Positions 17,865-26,200 of a DNA stretch of 64,000 nt are shown one piece after another. Below the pieces are notes generated by a model, which worked only from the letters and a program-made list of their open reading frames with translations, was not told where the DNA came from and did no database searches. The position numbers were made by a program, and so were the translations under genes. Origin of the DNA: Lysinibacillus_B sp031181585. GTDB lineage: Bacteria > Bacillota > Bacilli > Bacillales_A > Planococcaceae. Numbering within the stretch: position 1 is the stretch's first letter; every line of letters starts with the position of its first letter. The stretch is from contig NZ_CP154840.1 of NCBI RefSeq assembly GCF_047301505.1, positions 3,596,001 to 3,660,000 of the forward strand, written 5' to 3'.

Positions 17865-17980
17865 AAAAATGCCATTAAAAATGCCATTGAATGAAATCCA
17901 ATGACATTTGATGAACCAGGATAAAAGAAAAAACCCTTGATTATCAAGGGTTTTGACACTGTTTGAAATCCAATGATTTC
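17865..17980. repeat. attachment-site region: short repeats between int and ssrA
   Basis: Tandem AAAAATGCCATT at 17865-17876 and 17877-17888. TGAAATCCAATGA at 17892-17904 and 17964-17976; the latter is part of the palindrome GAAATCCAATGATTTC that ends a few bases from ssrA. These look like integrase arm/core binding sites. The core duplication itself should be the ssrA 3' end; the second copy is not found in this window. Confidence 0.5.
17930..17954. terminator. bidirectional terminator between int and ssrA
   Basis: AAAACCCTTGA and TATCAAGGGTTTT form a strong stem with A/T tracts on both sides, so it can end both int (plus) and ssrA (minus) transcripts. Confidence 0.8.
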
Positions 17981-17986
17981 TATGTA

Positions 17987-18340
17987 TGGAGACGGCGGGA
18001 GTCGAACCCGCGTCCAGAAACTCCAATACGCCAGCTTCTACGCGTGTAGTTTGTCTACTTGCGATTCGTGCAGCATTATGCCGACAAACAGGCGTCCTGT
18101 GCACTAACCTGGAAATCTCTTACCGCTGACTCAGGTGGTACCAGCAGGTCGTATCCCACTAAAGTTGGGCCCCACGGACTGCACATGGGCGATGCAGAGG
18201 CGGAGCGCTTAAGAGCTTACGCTGCGAAAGCTAAGTTTTGTTGTTTGCCAGTTATTATATAACTTCCGTTGATGACGGAGCCGAGACCTCCGACGCGCGA
18301 CTAGAGCTTGAACCATCCCTGTCGAATCCGTAACGTCCCC
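17987..18340 (-). ncRNA. ssrA: transfer-messenger RNA (tmRNA)
   Basis: A one-piece tmRNA of about 354 nt. The minus strand begins GGGGACGTTACGGATTCGAC and ends with the tRNA-like TTCGACTCCCGCCGTCTCCA, including an encoded CCA. The resume codon GGC opens the tag frame GGC AAA CAA CAA AAC, giving tag A-GKQQNLAFAA and then TAA. tmRNA with SmpB rescues stalled ribosomes and marks nascent proteins for ClpXP-type proteolysis. The 3' tRNA-like end is the integration target of the adjacent element and is kept intact. smpB lies 21 kb away at 39215, unlike the adjacent arrangement in B. subtilis. Confidence 0.97.
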
Positions 18341-18399
18341 GAATGATAGAAGGCGTATAATACGCACTATGTCCGGGTCACGAGCTAGTCGTGTACGGG

Positions 18400-18422
18400 T
18401 AGAACAAAACGCACTTGTTCTA
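18400..18422. repeat. palindrome upstream of ssrA
   Basis: TAGAACAA and TTGTTCTA, 8-bp perfect arms around 7 bp, inside the presumed 5' leader of pre-tmRNA. It could be an operator or a leader hairpin. Confidence 0.35.
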
Positions 18423-18469
18423 TAATGAGTATCGTATGAGTAGATACCCACTGGCAACTTACAGTACCT

Positions 18470-18498
18470 ATTATAACGTGTGAGCGGCATAACTTCAA
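18470..18498 (-). promoter_or_regulatory. candidate sigma-A promoter of ssrA
   Basis: Minus strand TTGAAG (18498-18493), 17-bp spacer, TATAAT (18475-18470). It would start transcription about 120 nt before the mature tmRNA 5' end, leaving a leader for RNase P removal. Confidence 0.6.
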
Positions 18499-18992
18499 GA
18501 GAAGTGCCTGCCCCATTTCCCTATTGATTACTGGTGGTGCTGCCAAATCATTCTCTTCCTCCTTTTCTATGGAAATCTTCTTTCTATCCTCCATACGAAA
18601 ACTTCTGACATACTTGGAATTACAGCTCTAATCCCTTTGTTATAAAGATAGACACAGATCCTTTTTCTCCGCCCATCTTTAACTGCTGCACATTGCAAAA
18701 CAGCCAAATCCATATACGACATAACGTAAAATAAATGTCATATAGATTGTCGCTTATTTTTATTTAAGTTGTATGTCAAAATCAGCGAATAGACGTTTTG
18801 ACTGTTTAAAAATCTTCCAATACTATCTTAGACTACTAGACGATCAGCACTTGCTAAAAGTACTTGTTAAGATGCGCTGTGCTTGGAAGATCAAAGGGTT
18901 CTTATATAAAATGCTAGCCCTCCCTCCCAGACATTGAAAGTATACTAGAAGGAACGGTTATTTTTTATAGAGGAAAAAGCACATGTAACGCA
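18499..18992. other. intergenic, no gene
   Basis: About 490 bp upstream of ssrA without a convincing coding sequence. Confidence 0.35.
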
Positions 18993-19062
18993 GGGTGGCG
19001 AGTGCATCTGCCGCTGCGCTTTCGATGCAGAGCAAAGCTTCCAACGGGAAAAGCGTCCACCC
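18993..19062. repeat. interspersed palindromic repeat copy
   Basis: GGGTGGCGA at the left and AAGCGTCCACCC at the right, with internal GCATC/GATGC pairing. This is the layout of a GC-rich imperfect palindrome dispersed in intergenic regions of many Bacillaceae genomes. It appears as a degenerate copy 110 bp before the sigma-factor gene. Confidence 0.5.
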
Positions 19063-19173
19063 GTAGTGGAATGTGTGGTCAAGTACATATTTTGGTTAAA
19101 AAATAAAAAACCTCCACCAATTTTGTAACGAATGGCCTGTAGCCTGGTCTTATGTAGGAAAGGAGGGTGGAAT

Positions 19174-19656
19174 GTGACGGAGTTCGAGGATATTTATGAG
19201 CGGTATTTCAAGGATGTGTATGCCTTTGTGTATTCGCTCAGCCGCAATGACAAAGTTGCCGAGGAGATTACGCAGGAGACATTTTTCAAGGCTTTAAAAG
19301 GCATCGAGTCGTTCAACGGTCAGTGCAAGCTGCATGTATGGCTGTGTCAGATTGCGAAAAATACATATTTTACTTATCTGGATAAACAGAAGCGGTTTTC
19401 TGACGAGGACATACCGGAACAGGAAGGCGTGCGCATCGAGGAGCTGATGACGGATAAGGAAAACGTGTTCCGGATCCATCAGGCGCTGCACCGGCTGGAG
19501 GAGCCGTACAAGGAAGTGTTTACTTTGCGGATTTTCGGGGAGCTGTCGTTTCGGCAGATCAGCCAGCTGTTCGGGAAGACGGAGAGCTGGGCGCGGGTTA
19601 CATTTCACCGGGCCAAACAGAAACTGCAGACGAGGCTGAAGGAGGAAGAGCAATGA
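19174..19656 (+). CDS. ECF-type RNA polymerase sigma factor
   Basis: A 160-aa protein with sigma-70 region 2 (about 5-70: FEDIYERYFKDVYAFVYSLS, EEITQETFFKA) and region 4 (about 100-155: LEEPYKEVFTLRIFGELSFR, TESWARVTFHRAKQKL). GTG is chosen because GGAGGG lies 6 bp upstream; an upstream in-frame ATG would place that site inside the gene. The stop overlaps the next ATG (ATGA), coupling it to its membrane anti-sigma factor. The regulon and signal are not shown by the sequence. Confidence 0.92.
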   Translation: MTEFEDIYERYFKDVYAFVYSLSRNDKVAEEITQETFFKALKGIESFNGQCKLHVWLCQIAKNTYFTYLDKQKRFSDEDIPEQEGVRIEELMTDKENVFRIHQALHRLEEPYKEVFTLRIFGELSFRQISQLFGKTESWARVTFHRAKQKLQTRLKEEEQ

Positions 19657-20342
19657 ACAAATTGCCGTGTGATGTCGTACGGGACCTGCTGCCGCTGTAT
19701 CATGATGAGGTGTGCAGCGAAGCGAGCAGGCACATGATCGAGGAACACCTGTCGAACTGTAAAGAGTGCCGGGCCGAGCTGGCAGCCATCAAGCAGGATA
19801 TCCGGCTGGCGCCGGAGGATATCAAGGATAACCAAAAGGACCGGACTGCACTGAAAAGCATGTCAGCCTTCTGGAACAAGACGAGGAAAAAGGCGTTCTT
19901 GAAGGGAATCGCCATTGCGACGGTGGTATGCCTGCTTCTTTGGGGCGGCTATTACGGTCTGTTTGAATGGAATATTACAACCGTTGCCTCGGAGGACGTG
20001 GAAATTTCCGATGTCAGCATACTCCCTGACGGCAGGATCGCCTACCATGCAGAAATTACGGACGGCTATGCACTGTACCGGCTGAAATATGATATAGACG
20101 ATGACGGCAATTTCTATATGATTCCGCTGCGTCCGATCATCAAGGAGAAGTCCGAGCTGCCGTATACGCTTGAAAACTGGTATGACTCAATCGACTTAGA
20201 CATGTATAAGGAGGACGGGAAAGGCCCGGATATAAAAGCGATCTATTACGGCGCACCTGATGACGCCATCCTTGTCTGGGAGGAAGGAATGGAGCTGCCG
20301 AAAGCAAGTCCTGAAGTGGAGAGCCGTTTCAATTTTGACTAG
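19653..20342 (+). CDS. zinc-finger anti-sigma factor with extracytoplasmic domain
   Basis: A 229-aa protein. The N-terminal zf-HC2 anti-sigma domain has H-x3-C-x2-C in HLSNCKECRAEL (residues about 32-43). One transmembrane helix at about 88-108 (GIAIATVVCLLLWGGYYGLF) and an acidic extracellular domain of about 120 residues follow. The overlap with the sigma gene supports a cognate pair: it would hold the sigma factor at the membrane until an envelope signal releases it. The outer domain is not recognised. Confidence 0.88.
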   Translation: MNKLPCDVVRDLLPLYHDEVCSEASRHMIEEHLSNCKECRAELAAIKQDIRLAPEDIKDNQKDRTALKSMSAFWNKTRKKAFLKGIAIATVVCLLLWGGYYGLFEWNITTVASEDVEISDVSILPDGRIAYHAEITDGYALYRLKYDIDDDGNFYMIPLRPIIKEKSELPYTLENWYDSIDLDMYKEDGKGPDIKAIYYGAPDDAILVWEEGMELPKASPEVESRFNFD

Positions 20343-20350
20343 CCGTAAAA

Positions 20351-20386
20351 AAGCGCCTGTTTGAATACTTGTTCAAACAGGCGCTT
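20351..20386. terminator. strong bidirectional terminator between convergent genes
   Basis: AAGCGCCTGTTTGAA pairs perfectly (15 bp) with TTCAAACAGGCGCTT, with A-rich and T-rich flanks. It ends the sigma/anti-sigma operon and the opposing lipoprotein gene. Confidence 0.85.
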
Positions 20387-20396
20387 CTTCTATTAG

Positions 20397-21833
20397 TTAA
20401 AAACTCTCAAGCTCCGCCTCCGTCAAGTTGCGGTAGCCCATATAAGGGATCTGTACCTTCCCGTCCACCAGCTTTACGACCGCATAGCTCGGGATGCCGT
20501 TCGAGATATAGGCCTGGGTTTCTTTTGGCCATTCGCTCATCGGGACGTCCTCGTACTCCGCTAGATCAAAGTCGGTATCCTGTGTTCCATCCATATAGCC
20601 CATGAGGTCAAAGAAGGTATCGCGGAACGTGACGAAATACGTGTCGTCCGTTACCTTTGCTGCGGCTGTTACCTCACGCGTGACGTGCCGGTTATGGAAG
20701 TCACTCGGTGGGACGTAAAAGACACCGTCCGCGTAGTGCAGAAGGGTTGTGTTATCAGGCGTTTGCGGGGACGGCAGGTCGAGTGCAGCAGCGTCCACGT
20801 CAATATTGTGGAGTGCCTTCATCTGCTTGGCAACCGTCTCTTCGTTATAGCCCATGAAGTAATCCAGATTGCCGCCATCCTGCGGTACCTTCCCCGTTAC
20901 GATCAGGCTCGTGATGATCGGCTCATACGTTGCCTTGTCACGCTGATCGATTTTGACAGGGAACGTAAACTCGGATATGCCTTCCTGAATGTCGGCCATT
21001 GCTTCCTCGGAAGCCTCTTCCCCATCCACCAATGTTGTATTGAAGCCTTCCGTCAGATCAGAGAATACGCGTCCGATATTGCCTGAAATATCGACTGTAT
21101 CAAAGGCGAATGCCTTTTCCCCTTCCTCGCTCTTCAGGATGGGGACTTCCTCTCCTTCGTAGTCCTGCAGGCGCCGCTCAAACGTTTCCCTGTTGACATT
21201 TCCATCATCCAGCCGGTATGCTTCCTGCTCCCCGGCGCTGTGATAGGTTGTGAGCACCTGCTCGAATGTCCCGTCACGATATGCATAATACACGGATTCA
21301 TCGAAGTTTTCCTGTTCGTCCGATTGGAAGTAGCTGTTCTTCAGCAGTACTTCCCCCTTGCCTGTTGTGACAAAGGAAATGCTCATATCCGTAGGCGCCA
21401 GGGAATCGAGATTGATGAAATCATGATGCAGGAGGACCGCTTGTTCAGCTTCCTTGTTCGCCTGCCAGATTTCCACTATATAGCCGTCCTGATTGCGGTG
21501 GTCGAATACGCTATCGTGGTGTCTTGAACCTCTAAACAACATATACAGCTCGTCCTGTCCGTCCTGGTTGATATCGATCAAGTCGGCATGGGCCAGGCCG
21601 TAGCGGCTGTCACTGAACGAGGAGTTATCCGTCACGACACCGAACTCATAAACTACATCCTCCAGTACACCGAGGAGCTGCTGCCGCTGTTTGATTTCCC
21701 CCTCTGTCAGCCTTTCTTCCGGTACCTCTGTCTGTTGTTCCTCTACGGCTTCGTTTTCTTCCGCTTCTGGTGTTTCATTTTCTGTACAGCCGGCCAAGCA
21801 AAGGATACCGGCTGCGAGTAGTAGTTTTTTCAC
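20397..21833 (-). CDS. large acidic lipoprotein, function unknown
   Basis: A 478-aa protein with a lipoprotein signal (MKKLLLAAGILCLAGC, lipobox cysteine at 16) followed by a Glu-rich linker (about 17-50). The segment DLIDINQDGQDELYMLFRG resembles a single VCBS/FG-GAP calcium loop. The rest, about 430 residues, is not assigned. GTG start with GGGGG upstream. Likely membrane-anchored on the outer face. It converges on the ECF sigma operon, so membership of an envelope-stress locus is possible but unproven. Confidence 0.8.
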   Translation of the reverse strand: MKKLLLAAGILCLAGCTENETPEAEENEAVEEQQTEVPEERLTEGEIKQRQQLLGVLEDVVYEFGVVTDNSSFSDSRYGLAHADLIDINQDGQDELYMLFRGSRHHDSVFDHRNQDGYIVEIWQANKEAEQAVLLHHDFINLDSLAPTDMSISFVTTGKGEVLLKNSYFQSDEQENFDESVYYAYRDGTFEQVLTTYHSAGEQEAYRLDDGNVNRETFERRLQDYEGEEVPILKSEEGEKAFAFDTVDISGNIGRVFSDLTEGFNTTLVDGEEASEEAMADIQEGISEFTFPVKIDQRDKATYEPIITSLIVTGKVPQDGGNLDYFMGYNEETVAKQMKALHNIDVDAAALDLPSPQTPDNTTLLHYADGVFYVPPSDFHNRHVTREVTAAAKVTDDTYFVTFRDTFFDLMGYMDGTQDTDFDLAEYEDVPMSEWPKETQAYISNGIPSYAVVKLVDGKVQIPYMGYRNLTEAELESF

Positions 21834-21896
21834 GATAGGCCCCCTTTATTGCTTTACCCTTCTTATAAACTAATTTCCATCTTTTAAACATTCGCG

Positions 21897-22955
21897 CTAG
21901 CGGCGGCTTCTCCTGTCTTCATTCCGTGCCCATGCCAAGATGATGGCGATGACCAGGACAAAACCGAGATAGCCCATCGTGGAATACAGCTTCCCTACAA
22001 GCGTCGTAAAGCCGGCCGTGCTTGCCGCAAAGCCGATGAATCCTACGAGCACGATGGTCGGCTTAAACATCGGTTTATCAGGCGGGATAAAGCGTACCGT
22101 AAAGACGTAAAACATGCCGACCGCCGTGTTGTACATCATGCCAAGCAGCACAAGCGCCATACAGACCCCGACTGCCGGGTGGATCTGCTTTGCGAGCTCA
22201 AGTGTCGGCATATCGACACCGGCGATCACATCCATTTTGACAAACAGCGCCAGGTTGATCAGGACAATCAAAAGACCGAGCATCACACCCCCGAGTATGC
22301 CCCCGCGTCCCGCTATTTTGCGGTTCTTTTCTGTCCCGCCCATCACGATCAGCATCGCAGCCCCTGCCGCAATATTATAGGAAACATACAAAATGGCCCC
22401 CATCCACCAGTTCGATGCCGCTGCCGGCTGTTCACGTGAGATCACGTCCAGCTCGCCGATCGAATACTCCATCGTAAAGAAGGAAAAAAGCAAAATAACA
22501 AAAATAATGACCATTAAATAAGGGGTCAGCATCGCGACGACCCTCAGAATGTTCTTCACATCAAGCAGCAATGTCAAAATCGTCGCTGTCACCATCACGA
22601 TGCTTCCGATCATCGGATGGATGCCGAATGTCTGATTGAAGGTAGCGCCTGCCCCTGCAAACATCACGACGGCAACGCCAAACAGGATGGCCGTGATGAG
22701 CATGTCCAGCACCGGGCCGAGAAAACGCCCGCCGATATAATAGATGCCTTCCTTATGGGAGGCCGTCTGCAAATCCGACCCAAGCTGTGCCAAAATCATC
22801 CCTAAAAAAGCAAACACAATCGTCGCCACAAGCCCGCCGAGAATTCCCATGACTCCAAAGCTCGTAAAATACTGCATGATTTCCTGACCCGAGGCAAAGC
22901 CTGCCCCCGTCACAAGCCCGACGAACGCCCCGCCAATTTGAAAGCTCTTCTTCAT
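21897..22955 (-). CDS. YkvI-family membrane transporter, copy 1
   Basis: A 352-aa integral membrane protein with about 10 predicted helices, opening MKKSFQIGGAFVGLVTGAGF and ASGQEIMQYFTSFG, the signature of the YkvI/COG3949 family related to APC-type transporters. It is about two-thirds identical by eye to the next gene and shares long identical blocks (YSTMGYLGF, NIAAGAAMLIVMGGTEK). ATG at 22955 has AGGTG upstream; the frame stays open to 23069 but starts there lack support. Last gene of the amino-acid operon; its substrate is inferred to be an amino acid or derivative. Confidence 0.85.
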   Translation of the reverse strand: MKKSFQIGGAFVGLVTGAGFASGQEIMQYFTSFGVMGILGGLVATIVFAFLGMILAQLGSDLQTASHKEGIYYIGGRFLGPVLDMLITAILFGVAVVMFAGAGATFNQTFGIHPMIGSIVMVTATILTLLLDVKNILRVVAMLTPYLMVIIFVILLFSFFTMEYSIGELDVISREQPAAASNWWMGAILYVSYNIAAGAAMLIVMGGTEKNRKIAGRGGILGGVMLGLLIVLINLALFVKMDVIAGVDMPTLELAKQIHPAVGVCMALVLLGMMYNTAVGMFYVFTVRFIPPDKPMFKPTIVLVGFIGFAASTAGFTTLVGKLYSTMGYLGFVLVIAIILAWARNEDRRSRR

Positions 22956-23078
22956 ACAACACCTACTTGTCCCTCTTTTTTCCGTGCTGCCTGCCAAACG
23001 CTGTTGTACTAGCCTATGATTGCAGCGCGGGGGGCATGAATGGGAATGCGGCGCCATTAAAAAAAGCATTTGGAATGA

Positions 23079-24173
23079 TTATTCCAAATGCCCTGCCTGC
23101 TTGTTGATCGTGACTTCTGTTTGCGGTTCCCTGTTATCTTTTCTCATCCATGCGATGATGACCGCGATAATTAAGGCAAAGCCGAGGTAGCCCATTGTCG
23201 AATACACTTTTCCGACTAAGGTCGTAAAGCCGACAAAACTTGCCCCAAAGCCTGCAAGACCGATGATGACAATCGCTGGCTTGAATGCTTTATGATTCGG
23301 TTCCACAAAGCGTACCGTAAAGGCATAGAACATACCGACGGCCGTGTTATACATCATGCCAAGCAGTGCGATGGCCATCAGTACCCCGACTGCCGGGTGG
23401 ATCTGGTTTGCCAGTTCTAGCGTCGGCATTTCTACTCCTGCCACGGCGTCCATCTTCATAAACATGGCTATGTTAATCAAAATGATGAGCGCGCCGAGCA
23501 TCAGCCCGCCGACTGCTCCTCCAAGACCCGCTACTTTGCGGTCCTTTTCTGTACCGCCCATGACGATCAGCATCGCGGCACCGGCTGCAATATTATACGA
23601 TACGTACAGCAATGCACCGACGATCCAGTTAGAGGCAGCTGCACTCTGTGTCTGCGCCATTTCATTCGCTTCCGAGTAGGAGATGTCCATCGTGAAAATG
23701 GAGTAAATCAAAATGATGAAGATGACGACCATTAAATACGGTGTAATGACCGCAATCAGGTTGATGATATTTTTCACATTCAAAAGAAGCGTGCAAATGG
23801 TTGCGGCGACCATGATAATGCTCCCCAGCATCGGATCAATGCCGAACATCTGGTTGAAGGTAGAGCCCGCACCCGCAAACATGACGACTGCAACGCCAAA
23901 CAGGAAGAACGTGATCAGAAAGTCGAGAATGAAGCCGATATAAGGTCCCCCGATATGATAGATCACCCCTTTATGGGATGATGTCTGCAGCTTGGAGCCG
24001 AGCTGCGCAAGCGCCATTCCAAGGAAGGCAAACGCAGCCGTCGCAATCAGTCCGCCGACAATTCCCATAATGCCGAAGCTCGTAAAATACTGCATGATTT
24101 CCTGGCCGGAAGCAAAGCCGGCGCCGACAATCAGCCCGACGAATGCCCCGCCGATCTGTAAACTTCTTTTCAT
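23079..24173 (-). CDS. YkvI-family membrane transporter, copy 2 (tandem paralogue)
   Basis: A 364-aa protein with the same fold and signatures as the downstream gene (MKRSLQIGGAFVGLIVGAGF), plus a short charged C-terminal tail ending near INKQAGHLE. Start ATG with GGGTGAA upstream. The pair looks like a tandem duplication with later divergence, chiefly in the C-tail. It lies 105 bp after the racemase-like gene and probably belongs to its transcript. Likely import or export of the amino acids handled by the operon. Confidence 0.87.
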   Translation of the reverse strand: MKRSLQIGGAFVGLIVGAGFASGQEIMQYFTSFGIMGIVGGLIATAAFAFLGMALAQLGSKLQTSSHKGVIYHIGGPYIGFILDFLITFFLFGVAVVMFAGAGSTFNQMFGIDPMLGSIIMVAATICTLLLNVKNIINLIAVITPYLMVVIFIILIYSIFTMDISYSEANEMAQTQSAAASNWIVGALLYVSYNIAAGAAMLIVMGGTEKDRKVAGLGGAVGGLMLGALIILINIAMFMKMDAVAGVEMPTLELANQIHPAVGVLMAIALLGMMYNTAVGMFYAFTVRFVEPNHKAFKPAIVIIGLAGFGASFVGFTTLVGKVYSTMGYLGFALIIAVIIAWMRKDNREPQTEVTINKQAGHLE

Positions 24174-24278
24174 AGATTCACCCGCTTTTTTGTATTTTTC
24201 TTCCTATTTATTTAAAAATTCTGAAAATATAATGGTAAGAGATACCTTAAGCATCTTTCAGTGCTTAAGGTTGAAAGA

Positions 24279-25388
24279 TCATTTATATACTTTCTTCTCC
24301 ACCGTATAAGCCTCGACTGTGTCACGGTTTACTTCATAGCCGATGCCTGCCGTTTGCGGTACATGGATATAGCCGTTTTCCGCCACGACTTCCGGCTCGA
24401 TAATGTCCTTTTCCCAGTAGCGGCTGGAGCTTGCTGTGTCGCCTGGCAGGATGAAGTTTGACAGTGTCGTTAACGCCACGTTATGCGCACGCCCGACACC
24501 TGACTCCAGCATGCCGCCGCACCATACCGGTACACCGACAGATTCACAGTAGTCATGGATTTTCTTCGCTTCCGTCAAGCCGCCGACACGCCCGATTTTA
24601 ATATTGATGATTTTCGTCGCACCGAGCTCGACCGCTTTTCGTGCATCCTCTAGTGAGTGGATGCTTTCATCCAGGCAGATCGGTGTGCTCATCTGCTTTT
24701 GAAGTGTTGCATGGTCAATGATGTCATCGGATGCGAGCGGCTGCTCGACCATTGTCAGATTGAACGCGTCCAGCTGCTTCAGCAGTTCTGCATCCGCCAG
24801 ACGGTACGCTGAATTTGCATCCGCCATGATCGCCACATCCGGGAACGCTTCACGCAATGTGCGCATGACCTCTACATCCCAGCCCGGCTTGATTTTTACC
24901 TTGATGCGCTTGTAGCCGTCCTTTACGTACTCCTCTACAAGCGATACCAGCTCCTCGATCGATTGCTGGATACCGATGCTGATGCCTACTTCAATTTTAT
25001 CCTTTGTCCCGCCAAGGGCAGCGGCAAGTGACTGGTTTGTCTGCTGTGCGTAAATATCCCAGATGGCCCCTTCGATCGTGGATTTCGCCATATTGTTTTT
25101 CCGGATCGGCTCAAAAATGTCGCTTACCTCATCCGGGTGGGCAATCTCTTTATTCAAAATCAGCGGGATCAAATAATCCTCGAGCATATGCCAGTTTGTT
25201 TTCAGCGTTTCCTCGTTGTACCACGGTGAATGGAAAGCGACAGATTCTCCCCAGCCGATTGTGCCGTCCTCGTCCTTTGCCTCCAAAAGAAGAAAATCCT
25301 TATTCGTAAATGTGCCGAAGCTTGTCGTGAACGGCGCCTTTAATTTCATCTGTAAATGACGGATTGTTATTTCGGTAATTTTCATCAT
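24279..25388 (-). CDS. enolase-superfamily N-acylamino-acid racemase / o-succinylbenzoate synthase-like enzyme
   Basis: A 369-aa enzyme with the full NSAR/OSBS active site: K163-x-K165 (RIKVKIKPG), metal ligands D190 (MADAN), E215 (VEQPL) and D240 (CLDES), and K264 (NIKIGRVGG). The capping domain is at 1-125 and the barrel at 126-330. Sequence alone cannot separate o-succinylbenzoate synthase (menaquinone) from N-succinylamino-acid racemase. The neighbouring GNAT and M20 hydrolase, as in the Geobacillus D- to L-amino-acid pathway, favour the racemase, and no men genes are nearby. Its ATG overlaps the GNAT stop (ATGA), with GGAGGGG upstream. Confidence 0.88.
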   Translation of the reverse strand: MMKITEITIRHLQMKLKAPFTTSFGTFTNKDFLLLEAKDEDGTIGWGESVAFHSPWYNEETLKTNWHMLEDYLIPLILNKEIAHPDEVSDIFEPIRKNNMAKSTIEGAIWDIYAQQTNQSLAAALGGTKDKIEVGISIGIQQSIEELVSLVEEYVKDGYKRIKVKIKPGWDVEVMRTLREAFPDVAIMADANSAYRLADAELLKQLDAFNLTMVEQPLASDDIIDHATLQKQMSTPICLDESIHSLEDARKAVELGATKIINIKIGRVGGLTEAKKIHDYCESVGVPVWCGGMLESGVGRAHNVALTTLSNFILPGDTASSSRYWEKDIIEPEVVAENGYIHVPQTAGIGYEVNRDTVEAYTVEKKVYK

Positions 25389-26200
25389 TTGTCCCCTCCA
25401 AGTGCTAGTGATGCTTTTTTCACAAAAATGTAATCGTTCCACTGCTCATTCACCTGGACACGGACCGCTGCGTAGCCCGCTGCAAACATCGCCTGGAATA
25501 TGTCGCGTGTCGCAAAGCGCCAATGCATGGCATGCTCCTGGCTTTGTCCTTTGAGTTCCTGAAAATCCTTCGGTACCGGCAAGCGGTAAGCCGGTTCTGT
25601 CAAATCATCGAGTGATTGGTAGCTTAATAGAGGCAAGCCGTTTTCATCGAATGTAATCTCTCCGATGGCAGCAGCATGTGCCGCTTCAGCAGGTGTGTGC
25701 TGCTCACTGACATAGTCGCTTTTTAAGTGCCAGTGCACCTCAAAGCGGTCAGATGGCAAGCCTTTGTTAAACCCGTCCTGCATTTCGCCGTAGCAGTTTT
25801 CTATATACGTATCGCAAATGCCGTTCAGCTTTGTTAAGTTCAAATAACCGTTTCGCGTTTCGAGCGGATCAAACGTCCACACCATCAGCTCATAGCCCTT
25901 TTCAATTGCCAGCTTTCGCTGCGCTTGCTTCAGGCGTTCACCGATGCGCTGCGAGCGGTAGGCTTCATCAATACCGAGCATATGGGAGCATAAATAGCTC
26001 CTGCCGTCCTTTAGACCGGCAAAGCCGTAGCTGAAACCGATTAAGCGTTCGCCGTCATAGGCGCCGACAAGAATGCCGCCGTTTTTGGATGCCGTGAGCG
26101 TCTGATGTGTCGGCAGGGGCGGAATTCCCCAGACACGCTCCTCCAGCTTTTGCACCTGCTCCATTTCCTCGATCGTTGTCAGCTCTTTAATTGAAATCAT
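25385..26200 (-). CDS. GNAT N-acyltransferase (COG3375-like)
   Basis: A 271-aa protein with a GNAT fold in the N-terminal half: acetyl/acyl-CoA binding loop in RSQRIGERLKQAQRKLA (residues about 85-101) after the strand LCSHMLGIDE, plus GYLNLTKLNG. The C-terminal half is unassigned but fits the COG3375 length. It overlaps both neighbours by 4 nt. In the proposed pathway it would N-acylate (for example succinylate) a D-amino acid as substrate for the racemase. This role is inferred from context. Confidence 0.85.
   Translation of the reverse strand: MISIKELTTIEEMEQVQKLEERVWGIPPLPTHQTLTASKNGGILVGAYDGERLIGFSYGFAGLKDGRSYLCSHMLGIDEAYRSQRIGERLKQAQRKLAIEKGYELMVWTFDPLETRNGYLNLTKLNGICDTYIENCYGEMQDGFNKGLPSDRFEVHWHLKSDYVSEQHTPAEAAHAAAIGEITFDENGLPLLSYQSLDDLTEPAYRLPVPKDFQELKGQSQEHAMHWRFATRDIFQAMFAAGYAAVRVQVNEQWNDYIFVKKASLALGGDK

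Noticed and set aside
17754..18104. Minus-strand frame across the int-ssrA junction
   Set aside because: It is antisense to the integrase end and covers the tmRNA tRNA-like domain; not a gene.
18059..18594. Several short frames over and upstream of ssrA
   Set aside because: They overlap the tmRNA gene and its promoter, lack ribosome sites and have atypical composition.
24279..25388. Calling the enolase-superfamily gene menC outright
   Set aside because: The active site is shared by OSBS and NSAR; no menaquinone genes are near and the GNAT/M20 neighbours favour the racemase.
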